From contig CANFHS010000076.1 in the NCBI GenBank assembly GCA_947446835.1, positions 1 through 10,131 of the forward strand: a stretch of DNA of 10,131 nucleotides, given 5' to 3'. The notes beneath the pieces were generated by a model. It did no database searches. It had not been told where the DNA came from and saw only the letters and a list, made by a program, of their open reading frames with translations. The translations under genes were made by a program, and so were the position numbers. Shown here one piece after another: positions 1 to 7,218 of this stretch (position 1 is the first letter of the stretch; every line of letters starts with the position of its first letter). This stretch comes from Bacteriovoracaceae bacterium. GTDB taxonomy: Bacteria > Bdellovibrionota > UBA1018.

Positions 1-1
1 G

Positions 2-1399
2 GCGACCGGGGCGGAAACGGTCGAGCAGCGGGGCACCAGCTGCATGAGCATCCAGAAGCGTCGGGCCGAATCGTCCACGGATGAATTCGTGACCTTCGAC
101 CCCAATGCGGGAGTCCTTTGGCCGGGTTCCTTGATCCAGACGGCCAGTGCCGACACCGGTACCTTGGATGCCCTGAGCGTGGGGCGCGCACCCCAGCGTC
201 TGGGCATCACGGGCCGGGCCCGCAGGAAAAATGGTCAGCCGCTCGGGCAGGCCAGTGTCGTGCTTCAGGTGCCCAGTGGTTCGGCCTACGAAGACGTCCG
301 CCAGCAGCTTGTGGGTGACGGGTTCCTTCCGCAGGGGAATTGGTCCCACGCGCAGGCGGATTACAAGTCCATCGACCAGTCCTTTGTCCAGCTTGGCATG
401 AAGGCCAGCTGGTTGAGTGCGGACGTGCAAGCCGCGCTTTCGGTCGAGAAGTCCGAAAACGAGTCGGCCTTGGTCTATGACTTCAAGCAGCAGTACTACA
501 CGGTTTCCATGGACGCGCCGGAGTCCCCGGAGAAGGTGTTCTCGCGCGACGTGAAGCTCTCGGACCTGACCGCGGTGGCTTCGCCCTACAGGAATCCGAT
601 CGGTTATGTCGCGTCGGTGACCTATGGTCGCCGCATCCTGCTGGTGGTCAAGAGCGCGGCGTCACGTGAAAAGCTCCGTGCCGCGATGGATGCCCATGTG
701 GGCTACGTGACCGGCGGGTCGGGTCTTCAGGCCAGCGACGAGCAGAGCCGGATCCTCGAACAGTCGGATATCCGGCTCTTCGTGGTGGGGGATCGTCCGG
801 AATCGCAGACCCACCTCCTGGGTTCGGGTTTCGTGAACAAGCTCGCTGCCCTTCGCAGGGTCTTTGATGATGCGTCCAGCGAAGAGCTGGTGCAGTTCGG
901 CGTCCCCATCTCGTATCGGATCAATTACCTGGGCTCGAACCACACGATGCGGATCGGCCTGACGAGTGATTTCGAGTTGACCGAGAAGAAGTCGGATGTG
1001 CCCTCTATCGAGAACCTGCAGGTGGCCTATGAGGTGGCGGATGATGACAAGGACGGGAATTCCTTGCTCACCACCAGCCTCGTGAAAAACGGCTCGGTTC
1101 TGGCCATCCGGAAGGATGTCGGGGCGACCTGGACCGATCATAGCTGGACCCCCAACCTCCCGTTCGAGCGCTCACCCCGGTTCCTGCTCCAGGATTTCCA
1201 GGGATCCGTCCTGAGGGTCTGCATCAACCCGAACGGGAAGGATGCTTTCCGCTTCGGAGTGCAGCTGACCGGCCTGCTCAGCGCGGGGGGAATCTATCAG
1301 CACCTTTCGAGAGGGCACTGGGTTTCCCAGGAAAGAAACTGTGCCGATATACCGCTCACAAAACTGAACGGTCCATTGGGGTGCCAGTCAGGGGAATGA
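2..1399 (+). CDS. Thiol-activated (cholesterol-dependent) cytolysin family pore-forming protein, 5' partial
   Basis: Secreted pore-forming toxin of the thiol-activated cytolysin superfamily, which oligomerises on target membranes and inserts beta-hairpins. The frame is open to the left edge (no stop upstream of the first ATG at 44, which has no convincing ribosome site), so the true start and signal peptide probably lie outside. Numbering from that ATG, family landmarks appear in order: FDPNAGVLWPGSLIQ (18-32), like the family's YPGALL element; DFKQQYYTVSMDAPESPEKVF (146-166), close to the family FKQIYYTVSVDAP block; NPIGYVASVTYGR (184-196), close to PPxYVSSVAYGR and keeping its Tyr; and PISYRINYL (288-296), like PIAYTTSFL. 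These cover domains 1-3. The final ~120 residues lack the ECTGLAWEWWR undecapeptide and carry Cys393, Cys433 and Cys447, so membrane recognition should differ from classical CDCs. CDC-like proteins without the undecapeptide are known in Gram-negative bacteria and are the nearest comparison. The family call is strong; target and activity are unknown. Confidence 0.85.
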   Translation, partial: ATGAETVEQRGTSCMSIQKRRAESSTDEFVTFDPNAGVLWPGSLIQTASADTGTLDALSVGRAPQRLGITGRARRKNGQPLGQASVVLQVPSGSAYEDVRQQLVGDGFLPQGNWSHAQADYKSIDQSFVQLGMKASWLSADVQAALSVEKSENESALVYDFKQQYYTVSMDAPESPEKVFSRDVKLSDLTAVASPYRNPIGYVASVTYGRRILLVVKSAASREKLRAAMDAHVGYVTGGSGLQASDEQSRILEQSDIRLFVVGDRPESQTHLLGSGFVNKLAALRRVFDDASSEELVQFGVPISYRINYLGSNHTMRIGLTSDFELTEKKSDVPSIENLQVAYEVADDDKDGNSLLTTSLVKNGSVLAIRKDVGATWTDHSWTPNLPFERSPRFLLQDFQGSVLRVCINPNGKDAFRFGVQLTGLLSAGGIYQHLSRGHWVSQERNCADIPLTKLNGPLGCQSGE

Positions 1400-1410
1400 T
1401 CGTTCGAGTG

Positions 1411-1441
1411 AGGCCTGGGGCGGCGCTGCTGCCCCAGGCCT
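1411..1441. terminator. GC-rich hairpin between convergent genes, possible bidirectional terminator
   Basis: AGGCCTGGGGC (1411-1421) and GCCCCAGGCCT (1431-1441) form a perfect 11-bp stem with a 9-base loop. The hairpin lies 11 bases past the cytolysin stop and 29 bases past the prfC stop on the other strand, so it can serve both genes. Neither side has a proper T-run (only TT and scattered T on the plus side), so efficient intrinsic termination is uncertain and Rho may help. Confidence 0.55.
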
Positions 1442-1470
1442 TCACCTCGTTGAACACACGGCCCAGAAGC

Positions 1471-3135
<1,665 letters not shown>

Positions 3136-3174
3136 TGCCTGAAAATCCCTGGCGACACAAGAACCTGCGGGTGG

Positions 3175-3196
3175 TAAGGAGGCTTCTCCTTGGAGG
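3175..3196 (+). promoter_or_regulatory. Ribosome-binding hairpin with two Shine-Dalgarno elements upstream of the RRM gene
   Basis: TAAGGAGG (3175-3182) is a full-length match to the 16S anti-Shine-Dalgarno complement. AAGGAG (3176-3181) pairs perfectly with CTCCTT (3186-3191) across a GCTT loop. Immediately after lies a second element, GGAGG (3192-3196), six bases before the ATG at 3203 and so the functional ribosome site. CTCC can pair only with the upstream element without an extremely tight loop, so the hairpin leaves the proximal site free while hiding the distal one. The sequence facts are certain; a regulatory role is inference. Confidence 0.5.
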
Positions 3197-3202
3197 TCCT
3201 GA

Positions 3203-3481
3203 ATGGGCAAAAAACTGTACGTGGGCAATCTTCCTTATTCCGCAACCGACCAGGTCCTGGTCGATTCGTTCTCGCAGGTCGGCACCGTGGCCAAGGCCCA
3301 GATCATCATGGATCGCGAGAGCGGCCAGAGCAAAGGTTTCGGATTCGTGGAGATGTCCACCGAGGCGGAAGCCCAGGCTGCCGTGGAGCAGTTCAATGGC
3401 GCTGATTACGACGGCCGTCGGCTGGTCGTGAACGAAGCCCGCCCGATGGCCCCGCGCGAGAACCGCGCCGGCCGGCCCTGA
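3203..3481 (+). CDS. Small RRM-domain RNA-binding protein
   Basis: A 92-residue single-RRM protein of the bacterial glycine-poor type, binding single-stranded RNA in the cytoplasm. RNP2 is LYVGNL (5-10) and RNP1 is KGFGFVEM (44-51), with the stacking aromatics Tyr6, Phe46 and Phe48 all present. The fold ends near residue 80 (RRLVVNEARPM) and is followed by a short basic tail, PRENRAGRP. Bacterial homologues in cyanobacteria and proteobacteria are often cold- or stress-induced and are thought to act on mRNA, though targets are rarely known. GGAGG sits six bases before the ATG. infA follows after 29 bases on the same strand, so the two are probably co-transcribed up to the terminator at 3737-3764, linking this protein to translation. 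The leader hairpin at 3175-3191 suggests translational control. The family is certain; the physiological role is not. Confidence 0.95.
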   Translation: MGKKLYVGNLPYSATDQVLVDSFSQVGTVAKAQIIMDRESGQSKGFGFVEMSTEAEAQAAVEQFNGADYDGRRLVVNEARPMAPRENRAGRP

Positions 3482-3510
3482 GTTCCCGAATCATCCCGAG
3501 GATTGACTGA

Positions 3511-3741
3511 ATGGCGAAAGACGATCTCATCAAGTTCGAAGGCAAGGTTGCCGACCTGACGGGCGGCGGAAACTACCAGGTCCAGATCGACAATGGACCG
3601 ATGATCACGGCCCGTTTGTGCGGAAAAATGAAGAAATTCAAGATCCGCGTGCTGGTCGGTGACCGGGTTACCGTGGGCGTTTCGCCCTACGATCCGAGCC
3701 ACGGGCTCGTGCTTTCGCGCCAGAAGCTCGACCGGAACTGA
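3511..3741 (+). CDS. infA: Translation initiation factor IF-1
   Basis: IF-1 binds the 30S A site during initiation and works with IF-2 and IF-3. The 76-residue product is one S1-like OB-fold domain: MAKDDLIKFEGKV (1-13) matches the usual start, GGGNYQVQIDNG (18-29) corresponds to the GGNFKVxLDNGH strand pair, CGKMKKFKIRVLVGDRVTVGVSPYD follows the SGKMRxxxIRILPGDxVxVExSPYD block. The tail departs from the usual SPYDLTRGRITYR: here it is SPYDPSHGLVLSRQKLDRN. GAGGA at 3498-3502 lies eight bases before the ATG. The gene is downstream of the RRM gene in a likely two-gene operon and ends in an intrinsic terminator that starts inside its stop codon region. If the genome has a second, canonical infA, this may be a specialised paralogue; the window cannot tell. 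Confidence 0.93.
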   Translation: MAKDDLIKFEGKVADLTGGGNYQVQIDNGPMITARLCGKMKKFKIRVLVGDRVTVGVSPYDPSHGLVLSRQKLDRN

Positions 3742-3764
3742 GGCCCGCCTCAGTCCTTTTTCTT
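3737..3764 (+). terminator. Rho-independent terminator of the RRM-infA operon
   Basis: ACTGAGG (3737-3743) pairs with CCTCAGT (3748-3754) across a CCCG loop to give a 7-bp stem, followed by CCTTTTTCTT. The stem contains the infA stop codon (3739-3741) and the stop codon of the opposing nuclease gene (3750-3752); the T-tract is the antisense of that gene's Lys-rich last codons. No T-run follows on the minus strand, so it should act only on plus-strand transcripts. Confidence 0.8.
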
Positions 3765-4643
3765 CGTCCGGAGGCGCCGATCCTGGAGCGCCTCCAGGGC
3801 GATGAGATCATCAATCTTTTCCTGGGCGATCAGGCGGCCTCGCACTCCGTGCTTGAGGCGCAGCGCCCGGTGGCGGAGCAGGCGCACCTCGTGGAACCGG
3901 GACAGGGTTTCGAGGTCGGCCTGGATCATGCCGTAAGCGAACCGCGGAATGGCTTCGTTCCCGAGCAGTCGTCCGGTCAGGCGCAGAAGCAGACCGGTGT
4001 CCCGGCCCTCCAGGAACCGTTTGAAGTCCCGGAACCATTCCTCGCCCTCGGGCAGGGGCAAGGTGCACAGGCGGGGCGGCCGGTAGCGGGTGAGCCGGGC
4101 CGGCATTTCCCAGCGCGCGCCCTGTGAAGTGGTGGCCCACACCACCCGAAGCAGGGCACCAAAGGCGCGCTCCACCTGGCCGCGACCCTTGAAGGCGCCG
4201 TAAAGCAGATCGCCCTGGGCGGAAGGCTCGGTGGTGAGGCGCAGGCGCACTTCCGTGCCCAGGTGCCTGAGCCCGATGAAGAAGTACGTCTGGGGGCGGG
4301 TGTTTTGCGAGTTGAAGGGCGGGTCCAGGGTGCGAAGCAACTCGTTCTCGCGAAGCAGGGCCGAGGCTTCGTCGGGCGTCACTTCCCATTCGATGGACCG
4401 GATGAGGTGCACCAGCCGCACGATTTTTCGCGAAACCGCGTGGGGCCGCGCGCGCCGGTAAGACAGGAGCCGGGTCCGCAGATTCTTGGCCTTTCCGACG
4501 TACAGGAGTTCGCCCGTGGCCCCGCGCATCCGATAGATGCCGGGGTCCTGTGGAATGGACTTCCAGAAGTCGGCCTCGAATCGGGCCGAAAGCGGGTTGG
4601 GATAGGGGAAAAGCCATTGCTGGCGCGGCTCTGAATCAGCCAT
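3750..4643 (-). CDS. GIY-YIG nuclease, UvrC N-terminus/Cho-like
   Basis: Predicted DNA endonuclease with the GIY-YIG fold used by UvrC and Cho for the 3' incision in nucleotide excision repair. In the 297-residue product the motifs run PGIY (34-37), LLYVGKAKNLRTRLLSY (46-62, with Tyr48 and a conserved Arg, probably Arg58), ALLRENELL (95-103, Glu99 as likely metal ligand) and PPFNSQN (108-114, Asn111), matching UvrC's catalytic set. Length is nearly that of E. coli Cho (295), but the Cys-rich segment of Cho, the UvrB-binding UVR motif and the EndoV/HhH half of UvrC are absent; residues 120-297 are an unrecognised Arg/Leu-rich region. I chose the ATG at 4643; an in-frame TTG at 4688 would add 15 residues without a ribosome site. 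Even at 4643 the ribosome site is weak, and a TAGCTT (minus strand, 4659-4654) close upstream suggests a very short leader. It could be a Cho relative or another GIY-YIG nuclease. Confidence 0.85.
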   Translation of the reverse strand: MADSEPRQQWLFPYPNPLSARFEADFWKSIPQDPGIYRMRGATGELLYVGKAKNLRTRLLSYRRARPHAVSRKIVRLVHLIRSIEWEVTPDEASALLRENELLRTLDPPFNSQNTRPQTYFFIGLRHLGTEVRLRLTTEPSAQGDLLYGAFKGRGQVERAFGALLRVVWATTSQGARWEMPARLTRYRPPRLCTLPLPEGEEWFRDFKRFLEGRDTGLLLRLTGRLLGNEAIPRFAYGMIQADLETLSRFHEVRLLRHRALRLKHGVRGRLIAQEKIDDLIALEALQDRRLRTKKKD

Positions 4644-4688
4644 GCACCCGGCCAAGCTAGCAGAGTGGGTCGGGGCGGACCCACCCAA

Positions 4689-4718
4689 TTGTTAAAAGGG
4701 TCATTTGTTGAGTAAAAT
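4689..4718 (+). promoter_or_regulatory. Candidate sigma-70 promoter for the rnd operon
   Basis: TTGTTA (4689-4694) and TAAAAT (4713-4718) are separated by 18 bases, matching four and five of six consensus positions. They sit in a locally AT-rich patch within the 112-base divergent gap between the nuclease gene and the gene at 4756. A start site near 4725 would give a leader of about 30 bases with AGGGAG (4738-4743) upstream of the ATG. Predicted by eye only. Confidence 0.5.
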
Positions 4719-4755
4719 GGTCCGACAAGGAAGAGGTAGGGAGACCTGAAACTTC

Positions 4756-5220
4756 ATGTCAGCACCCCGAATGGGCACCGTGGCTTTGGCGGTTCGTCGA
4801 GAGCAGGATCAGCTGATCCTGCTCGACCACTTTTCGGACGAGCGGGAGATTGCCGCCGTCGAAGAGGCGCTCCGTTCCGGGGACTCCAATCCCCTGGACG
4901 CCGCCTACCTGGTGCGCGAACGCCGGTCGATCGAGGACGAGGAGTTCGGCAATTACGTCGAGGACCTGCTGTCGCGTCCCTGCGTGCGGCCTGAGGTCCA
5001 GGACCACGGCGTTCAGTGGCTCAAATCCAAGATCAAGATCGAGCGGTTCCAGAAAAGCGAGCGGGAGGCCTCGACCGTCATCGCGGACTACGCGTTCCGG
5101 CTTTACCAGGAAGACCCGGCCAAGGTGGACTTCATCCTGGCGGGCCCGGCCGCCCAGGTCCGTGTCCGGATCTTCGAGATTCCCAAGGCCGCCGAGCGGG
5201 ATCGGTCGCAAGTGGCTTGA
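4756..5220 (+). CDS. Conserved-looking hypothetical protein, first gene of the rnd operon
   Basis: I do not recognise this 154-residue protein. It is soluble-looking and highly charged, with no signal peptide or membrane segment. The N-terminus (MGTVALAVRREQDQLILLDHF) looks like a beta-strand pair, the middle (residues 35-110) is helical and acidic-then-basic (EEFGNYVEDLLSR, then WLKSKIKIERFQKSERE), and the end (FILAGPAAQVRVRIFEIP) returns to beta-strand character. It contains one cysteine and no obvious metal site. Position-wise codon use is GC-rich at third positions like its neighbours, supporting a real gene. AGGGAG lies 12 bases before the ATG at 4756; the ATG at 4771 (MGTVAL) is an alternative start. 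rnd begins 48 bases downstream on the same strand, so a function near RNA or DNA metabolism is possible but is inference from position alone. Confidence 0.8.
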   Translation: MSAPRMGTVALAVRREQDQLILLDHFSDEREIAAVEEALRSGDSNPLDAAYLVRERRSIEDEEFGNYVEDLLSRPCVRPEVQDHGVQWLKSKIKIERFQKSEREASTVIADYAFRLYQEDPAKVDFILAGPAAQVRVRIFEIPKAAERDRSQVA

Positions 5221-5268
5221 TTCCGGGGCGCAGCCGGGATACCCGGAGCCACTGGAATTCAACTCGCG

Positions 5269-6471
5269 ATGATCACCCATCCCGGCCTCATTCAAACGGC
5301 TGAAGGCATCCAAAAGCTGGTCGAACGTCTCCGCGGCAAGGACATGGTCGCGTTTGATACGGAATTCATCCGTGAGACGACGTTCTTTCCGATGGTGGAA
5401 ATCCTCCAGGTCGCCACGGACGAGGAGTCCTGGCTGGTCGACGCGCGCGCGTTCCGTCGCAAGGATCCCAGGCAATCGGGCATCCAGCCCTTGCTGGACG
5501 TGTTCCAGGACCCCAAGATCCTGAAGATCGTCCACGCCGCCCAGGGCGACCAGGAGTGCCTGTACACGAGCTTCGGCATGACGGCGCGTCCCAGCCTCGA
5601 CACTGCGGCCGCGGCTTCCCTCTGCGGTTTCGGCGAGGCCGTTGGCCTGGCCAACCTGCTCAAGGGCATGCTGAACGTTTCGATCAAGAAGGGGCATGCC
5701 CGCACCGACTGGTCGGTGAGGCCACTTCCCGAGCAGCTTGAAGAGTACGCCCATGCCGACGTCATCCACCTGGTGGAGCTGGCGCGCAAGCTGCTGGAGC
5801 GCCTGGAACGCAGTGGCCGCAGGGCCTGGGCCCTGGAGCTTTCCTCGAAGTGGGAAGACGAGAAGCTGTACGAGTCCAATCCCGAGGAGCTGGCCCAGAA
5901 GCTGGCCCGGGGTGGTCGCCTCGACAAGCGGGGCTACGCCGCCCTGCTGGAGCTGGTGCGCTGGCGCGAGGAACGCGTGCGGCAGCTCAACCTGCCCCGG
6001 CGCTGGGTGGCCGACGACAACGTGCTGGTGGACCTTGCCCATGTGCGTCCCAAGGACATGCAGCACCTTTCGGCTTTCCGGGGCCTGAACAAGGGCGAGC
6101 TGAAGAATTCGGGCGAAGCCATCCTGGCTGCCCTGGATCGCGCCAGCCACGCCGAAGACGTGAAGCTGCCGAAGTTTCCCAAGCCCGACATCCCGAACGA
6201 GGCCGAAAGCCAGGTCATCGAGCTGATGAAGTGCTTCCTGGGGATCCTGGCCGATGAGCACCGCATCGCCTCGCGCCATCTGATGACCACCCAGCAGCTG
6301 CTGCCCATCCTGCGCAGCGGGGCCACCCAGCGGCAGGCGCTGGTGGAGCAGGGGCTGCTTTCGTTGGGCGCCGCCGATCTGGTGGGTGACGAGCTGGTGG
6401 CCTTCATTCATGGCAAGCGCGCGCTTTCGGTGAACGGAAGCTCGGTGAGCGTGGTCAAGGTGGAGGCCTGA
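5269..6471 (+). CDS. rnd: Ribonuclease D
   Basis: 3'-5' exoribonuclease of the DEDD(y) class that trims tRNA precursors and other small structured RNAs in the cytoplasm. The 400-residue product (E. coli RNase D is 375) shows all catalytic motifs: Exo I AFDTEF with Asp30 and Glu32, Exo II IVHAAQGDQECL with Asp94, and Exo III EYAHADVIHLVEL with Tyr160 and Asp164. An HRDC domain follows at about 220-295 (LLELVRWREERVRQLNLPRRWVADD), then a second HRDC-like C-terminal half as in E. coli. The ATG at 5269 precedes the conserved AFDTEF by the usual distance, but no strong ribosome site is visible; the 48-base gap has a small CCGGG-ATA-CCCGG hairpin (5234-5246), so translation may depend partly on coupling to the upstream gene. 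The UDG-like gene starts five bases after the stop, indicating an operon. Confidence 0.96.
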   Translation: MITHPGLIQTAEGIQKLVERLRGKDMVAFDTEFIRETTFFPMVEILQVATDEESWLVDARAFRRKDPRQSGIQPLLDVFQDPKILKIVHAAQGDQECLYTSFGMTARPSLDTAAAASLCGFGEAVGLANLLKGMLNVSIKKGHARTDWSVRPLPEQLEEYAHADVIHLVELARKLLERLERSGRRAWALELSSKWEDEKLYESNPEELAQKLARGGRLDKRGYAALLELVRWREERVRQLNLPRRWVADDNVLVDLAHVRPKDMQHLSAFRGLNKGELKNSGEAILAALDRASHAEDVKLPKFPKPDIPNEAESQVIELMKCFLGILADEHRIASRHLMTTQQLLPILRSGATQRQALVEQGLLSLGAADLVGDELVAFIHGKRALSVNGSSVSVVKVEA

Positions 6472-6479
6472 GCCGCTTG
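6462..6479 (+). promoter_or_regulatory. Ribosome-binding site that fixes a TTG start
   Basis: GGAGG (6462-6466), inside the last codons of rnd, is 10 bases before TTG at 6477-6479. No ATG or GTG lies between the rnd stop and the first conserved UDG motif that would keep the N-terminal strand intact, so TTG is the best start. The arrangement also suggests translational coupling to rnd. Confidence 0.7.
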
Positions 6480-7127
6480 GCTCCGTCCTGGCCCTTCCAA
6501 CGCGCGTATGCGGCGCGCTACCGGGTGCCTGATCTGCTGCCGGGGACGAAGCGGGTTCGAGCGGTTTTCGTGGGCGAAAGCCCCCATCGCGACGAAGTGG
6601 CCCCCGAGAGTGCCGGGGAACGCTCGCCGTTCCGCGGAATGGCGGGCCGGGAGTGGTGGAGCGCGCTGGCCAAATTCCAGCGCCACCCGCTGGTCGCCAA
6701 GCCTGTGCCGCCGCGTGCGGAGCTGGAGGCGCTGTGCCGGGAATTGGGCGTCGCGGTCCTGAACGCGGTGCAGTTTCCGCTCGACCCCAAGATTTCCCTG
6801 CACACCGGAGAGTCGGCCGTTCCCGCGCGGGAGCTGGGGTTTGCCAAGGACAAGGGCGCCACGGGCTACAAGGCCGTGCTCAAGACCGGTGGGAAGCAGA
6901 ATCCGGTCGAACAGGCCATCCGGGACCTTCAGGCGCGTTTGCTGCCCTGGGTCGAAGCTGGTGTGCCCGTGGTGTGCCTGGGAAATGATTCGCGCTGGTT
7001 CGTGGAACGGGCGGTGGGGGCTGAAGGTGCCGCGAAATTGCTGACCATTCCGCATCCGTCCAGCTGGTGGAGAAATGGCGAAAATCGGCGTCGGGCCTTG
7101 AGCACCTTGGATCAGCTTTTGGGCTGA
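6477..7127 (+). CDS. Uracil-DNA glycosylase superfamily protein
   Basis: Predicted member of the UDG fold superfamily, which removes uracil or related bases from DNA; third gene of the likely operon 4756-7127. The 216-residue product has a first motif VFVGESPHRDEV (30-41), in the place of GEAPGxxE of family 4 or GQDPYH of family 1, with an acidic pair Asp39-Glu40 where family 4 has its Glu. The central strand reads VAVLNAVQFPLD (92-103) with Asn96, the next reads VPVVCLGND (163-171), and the last motif IPHPSSWWRNG (191-201) holds His193 of the HPSP-type loop. The Cys ligands of Fe-S UDGs (families 4 and 5) are absent: only Cys87 and Cys167 occur. I recall similar GESPHxxEV proteins annotated only as UDG family, so the substrate is uncertain. 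It starts at TTG five bases after rnd, with GGAGG ten bases upstream. Confidence 0.82.
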   Translation: MAPSWPFQRAYAARYRVPDLLPGTKRVRAVFVGESPHRDEVAPESAGERSPFRGMAGREWWSALAKFQRHPLVAKPVPPRAELEALCRELGVAVLNAVQFPLDPKISLHTGESAVPARELGFAKDKGATGYKAVLKTGGKQNPVEQAIRDLQARLLPWVEAGVPVVCLGNDSRWFVERAVGAEGAAKLLTIPHPSSWWRNGENRRRALSTLDQLLG

Positions 7128-7135
7128 CCCCGGCG

Positions 7136-7164
7136 TTGAAAAAGCGGAAGGCCGAGGCTAGGCT
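7136..7164 (+). promoter_or_regulatory. Candidate sigma-70 promoter for the OPA transporter gene
   Basis: TTGAAA (7136-7141) and TAGGCT (7159-7164) are spaced by exactly 17 bases, matching five and three of six consensus positions, in the 91-base gap after the UDG-like gene. A start near 7171 would give a leader of about 48 bases to the ATG at 7219. No convincing terminator separates it from the upstream operon: only a 5-bp stem (7112-7127) with no T-tract follows the UDG-like gene. Confidence 0.5.
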
Positions 7165-7206
7165 GCCCGCACCCCCACAATCCTGATGCTTTCCACGGAT
7201 CTGACG

Positions 7207-7212
7207 AAAGGA
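7207..7212 (+). promoter_or_regulatory. Shine-Dalgarno site that selects the ATG at 7219
   Basis: AAAGGA (7207-7212) lies six bases before ATG 7219. The in-frame ATG at 7186 has only a pyrimidine/adenine-rich stretch upstream and no ribosome site, so the shorter product is preferred. Confidence 0.65.
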
Positions 7213-7218
7213 ACACCG

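Noticed and set aside
662..1141. A 159-codon minus-strand frame inside the cytolysin gene
   Set aside because: Antisense to a clear toxin family match; no ribosome site or motif.
5234..5246. CCGGG-ATA-CCCGG hairpin between the hypothetical gene and rnd as a terminator or regulatory element
   Set aside because: Five base pairs with a 3-base loop and no T-run; common by chance at this GC content.
4759..6411. A 550-codon frame on the minus strand, opposite the hypothetical gene and rnd
   Set aside because: Antisense shadow of two real genes (rnd has all DEDD motifs); the product is low-complexity Gln/Leu/Gly-rich.
7111..7127. Stem TCAGC/GCTGA at the end of the UDG-like gene as a terminator
   Set aside because: Only 5 bp with a 6-base loop and no T-tract after it.
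7186..7218. Longer start for the OPA transporter at ATG 7186
   Set aside because: No ribosome site; AAAGGA is ideally placed for ATG 7219.
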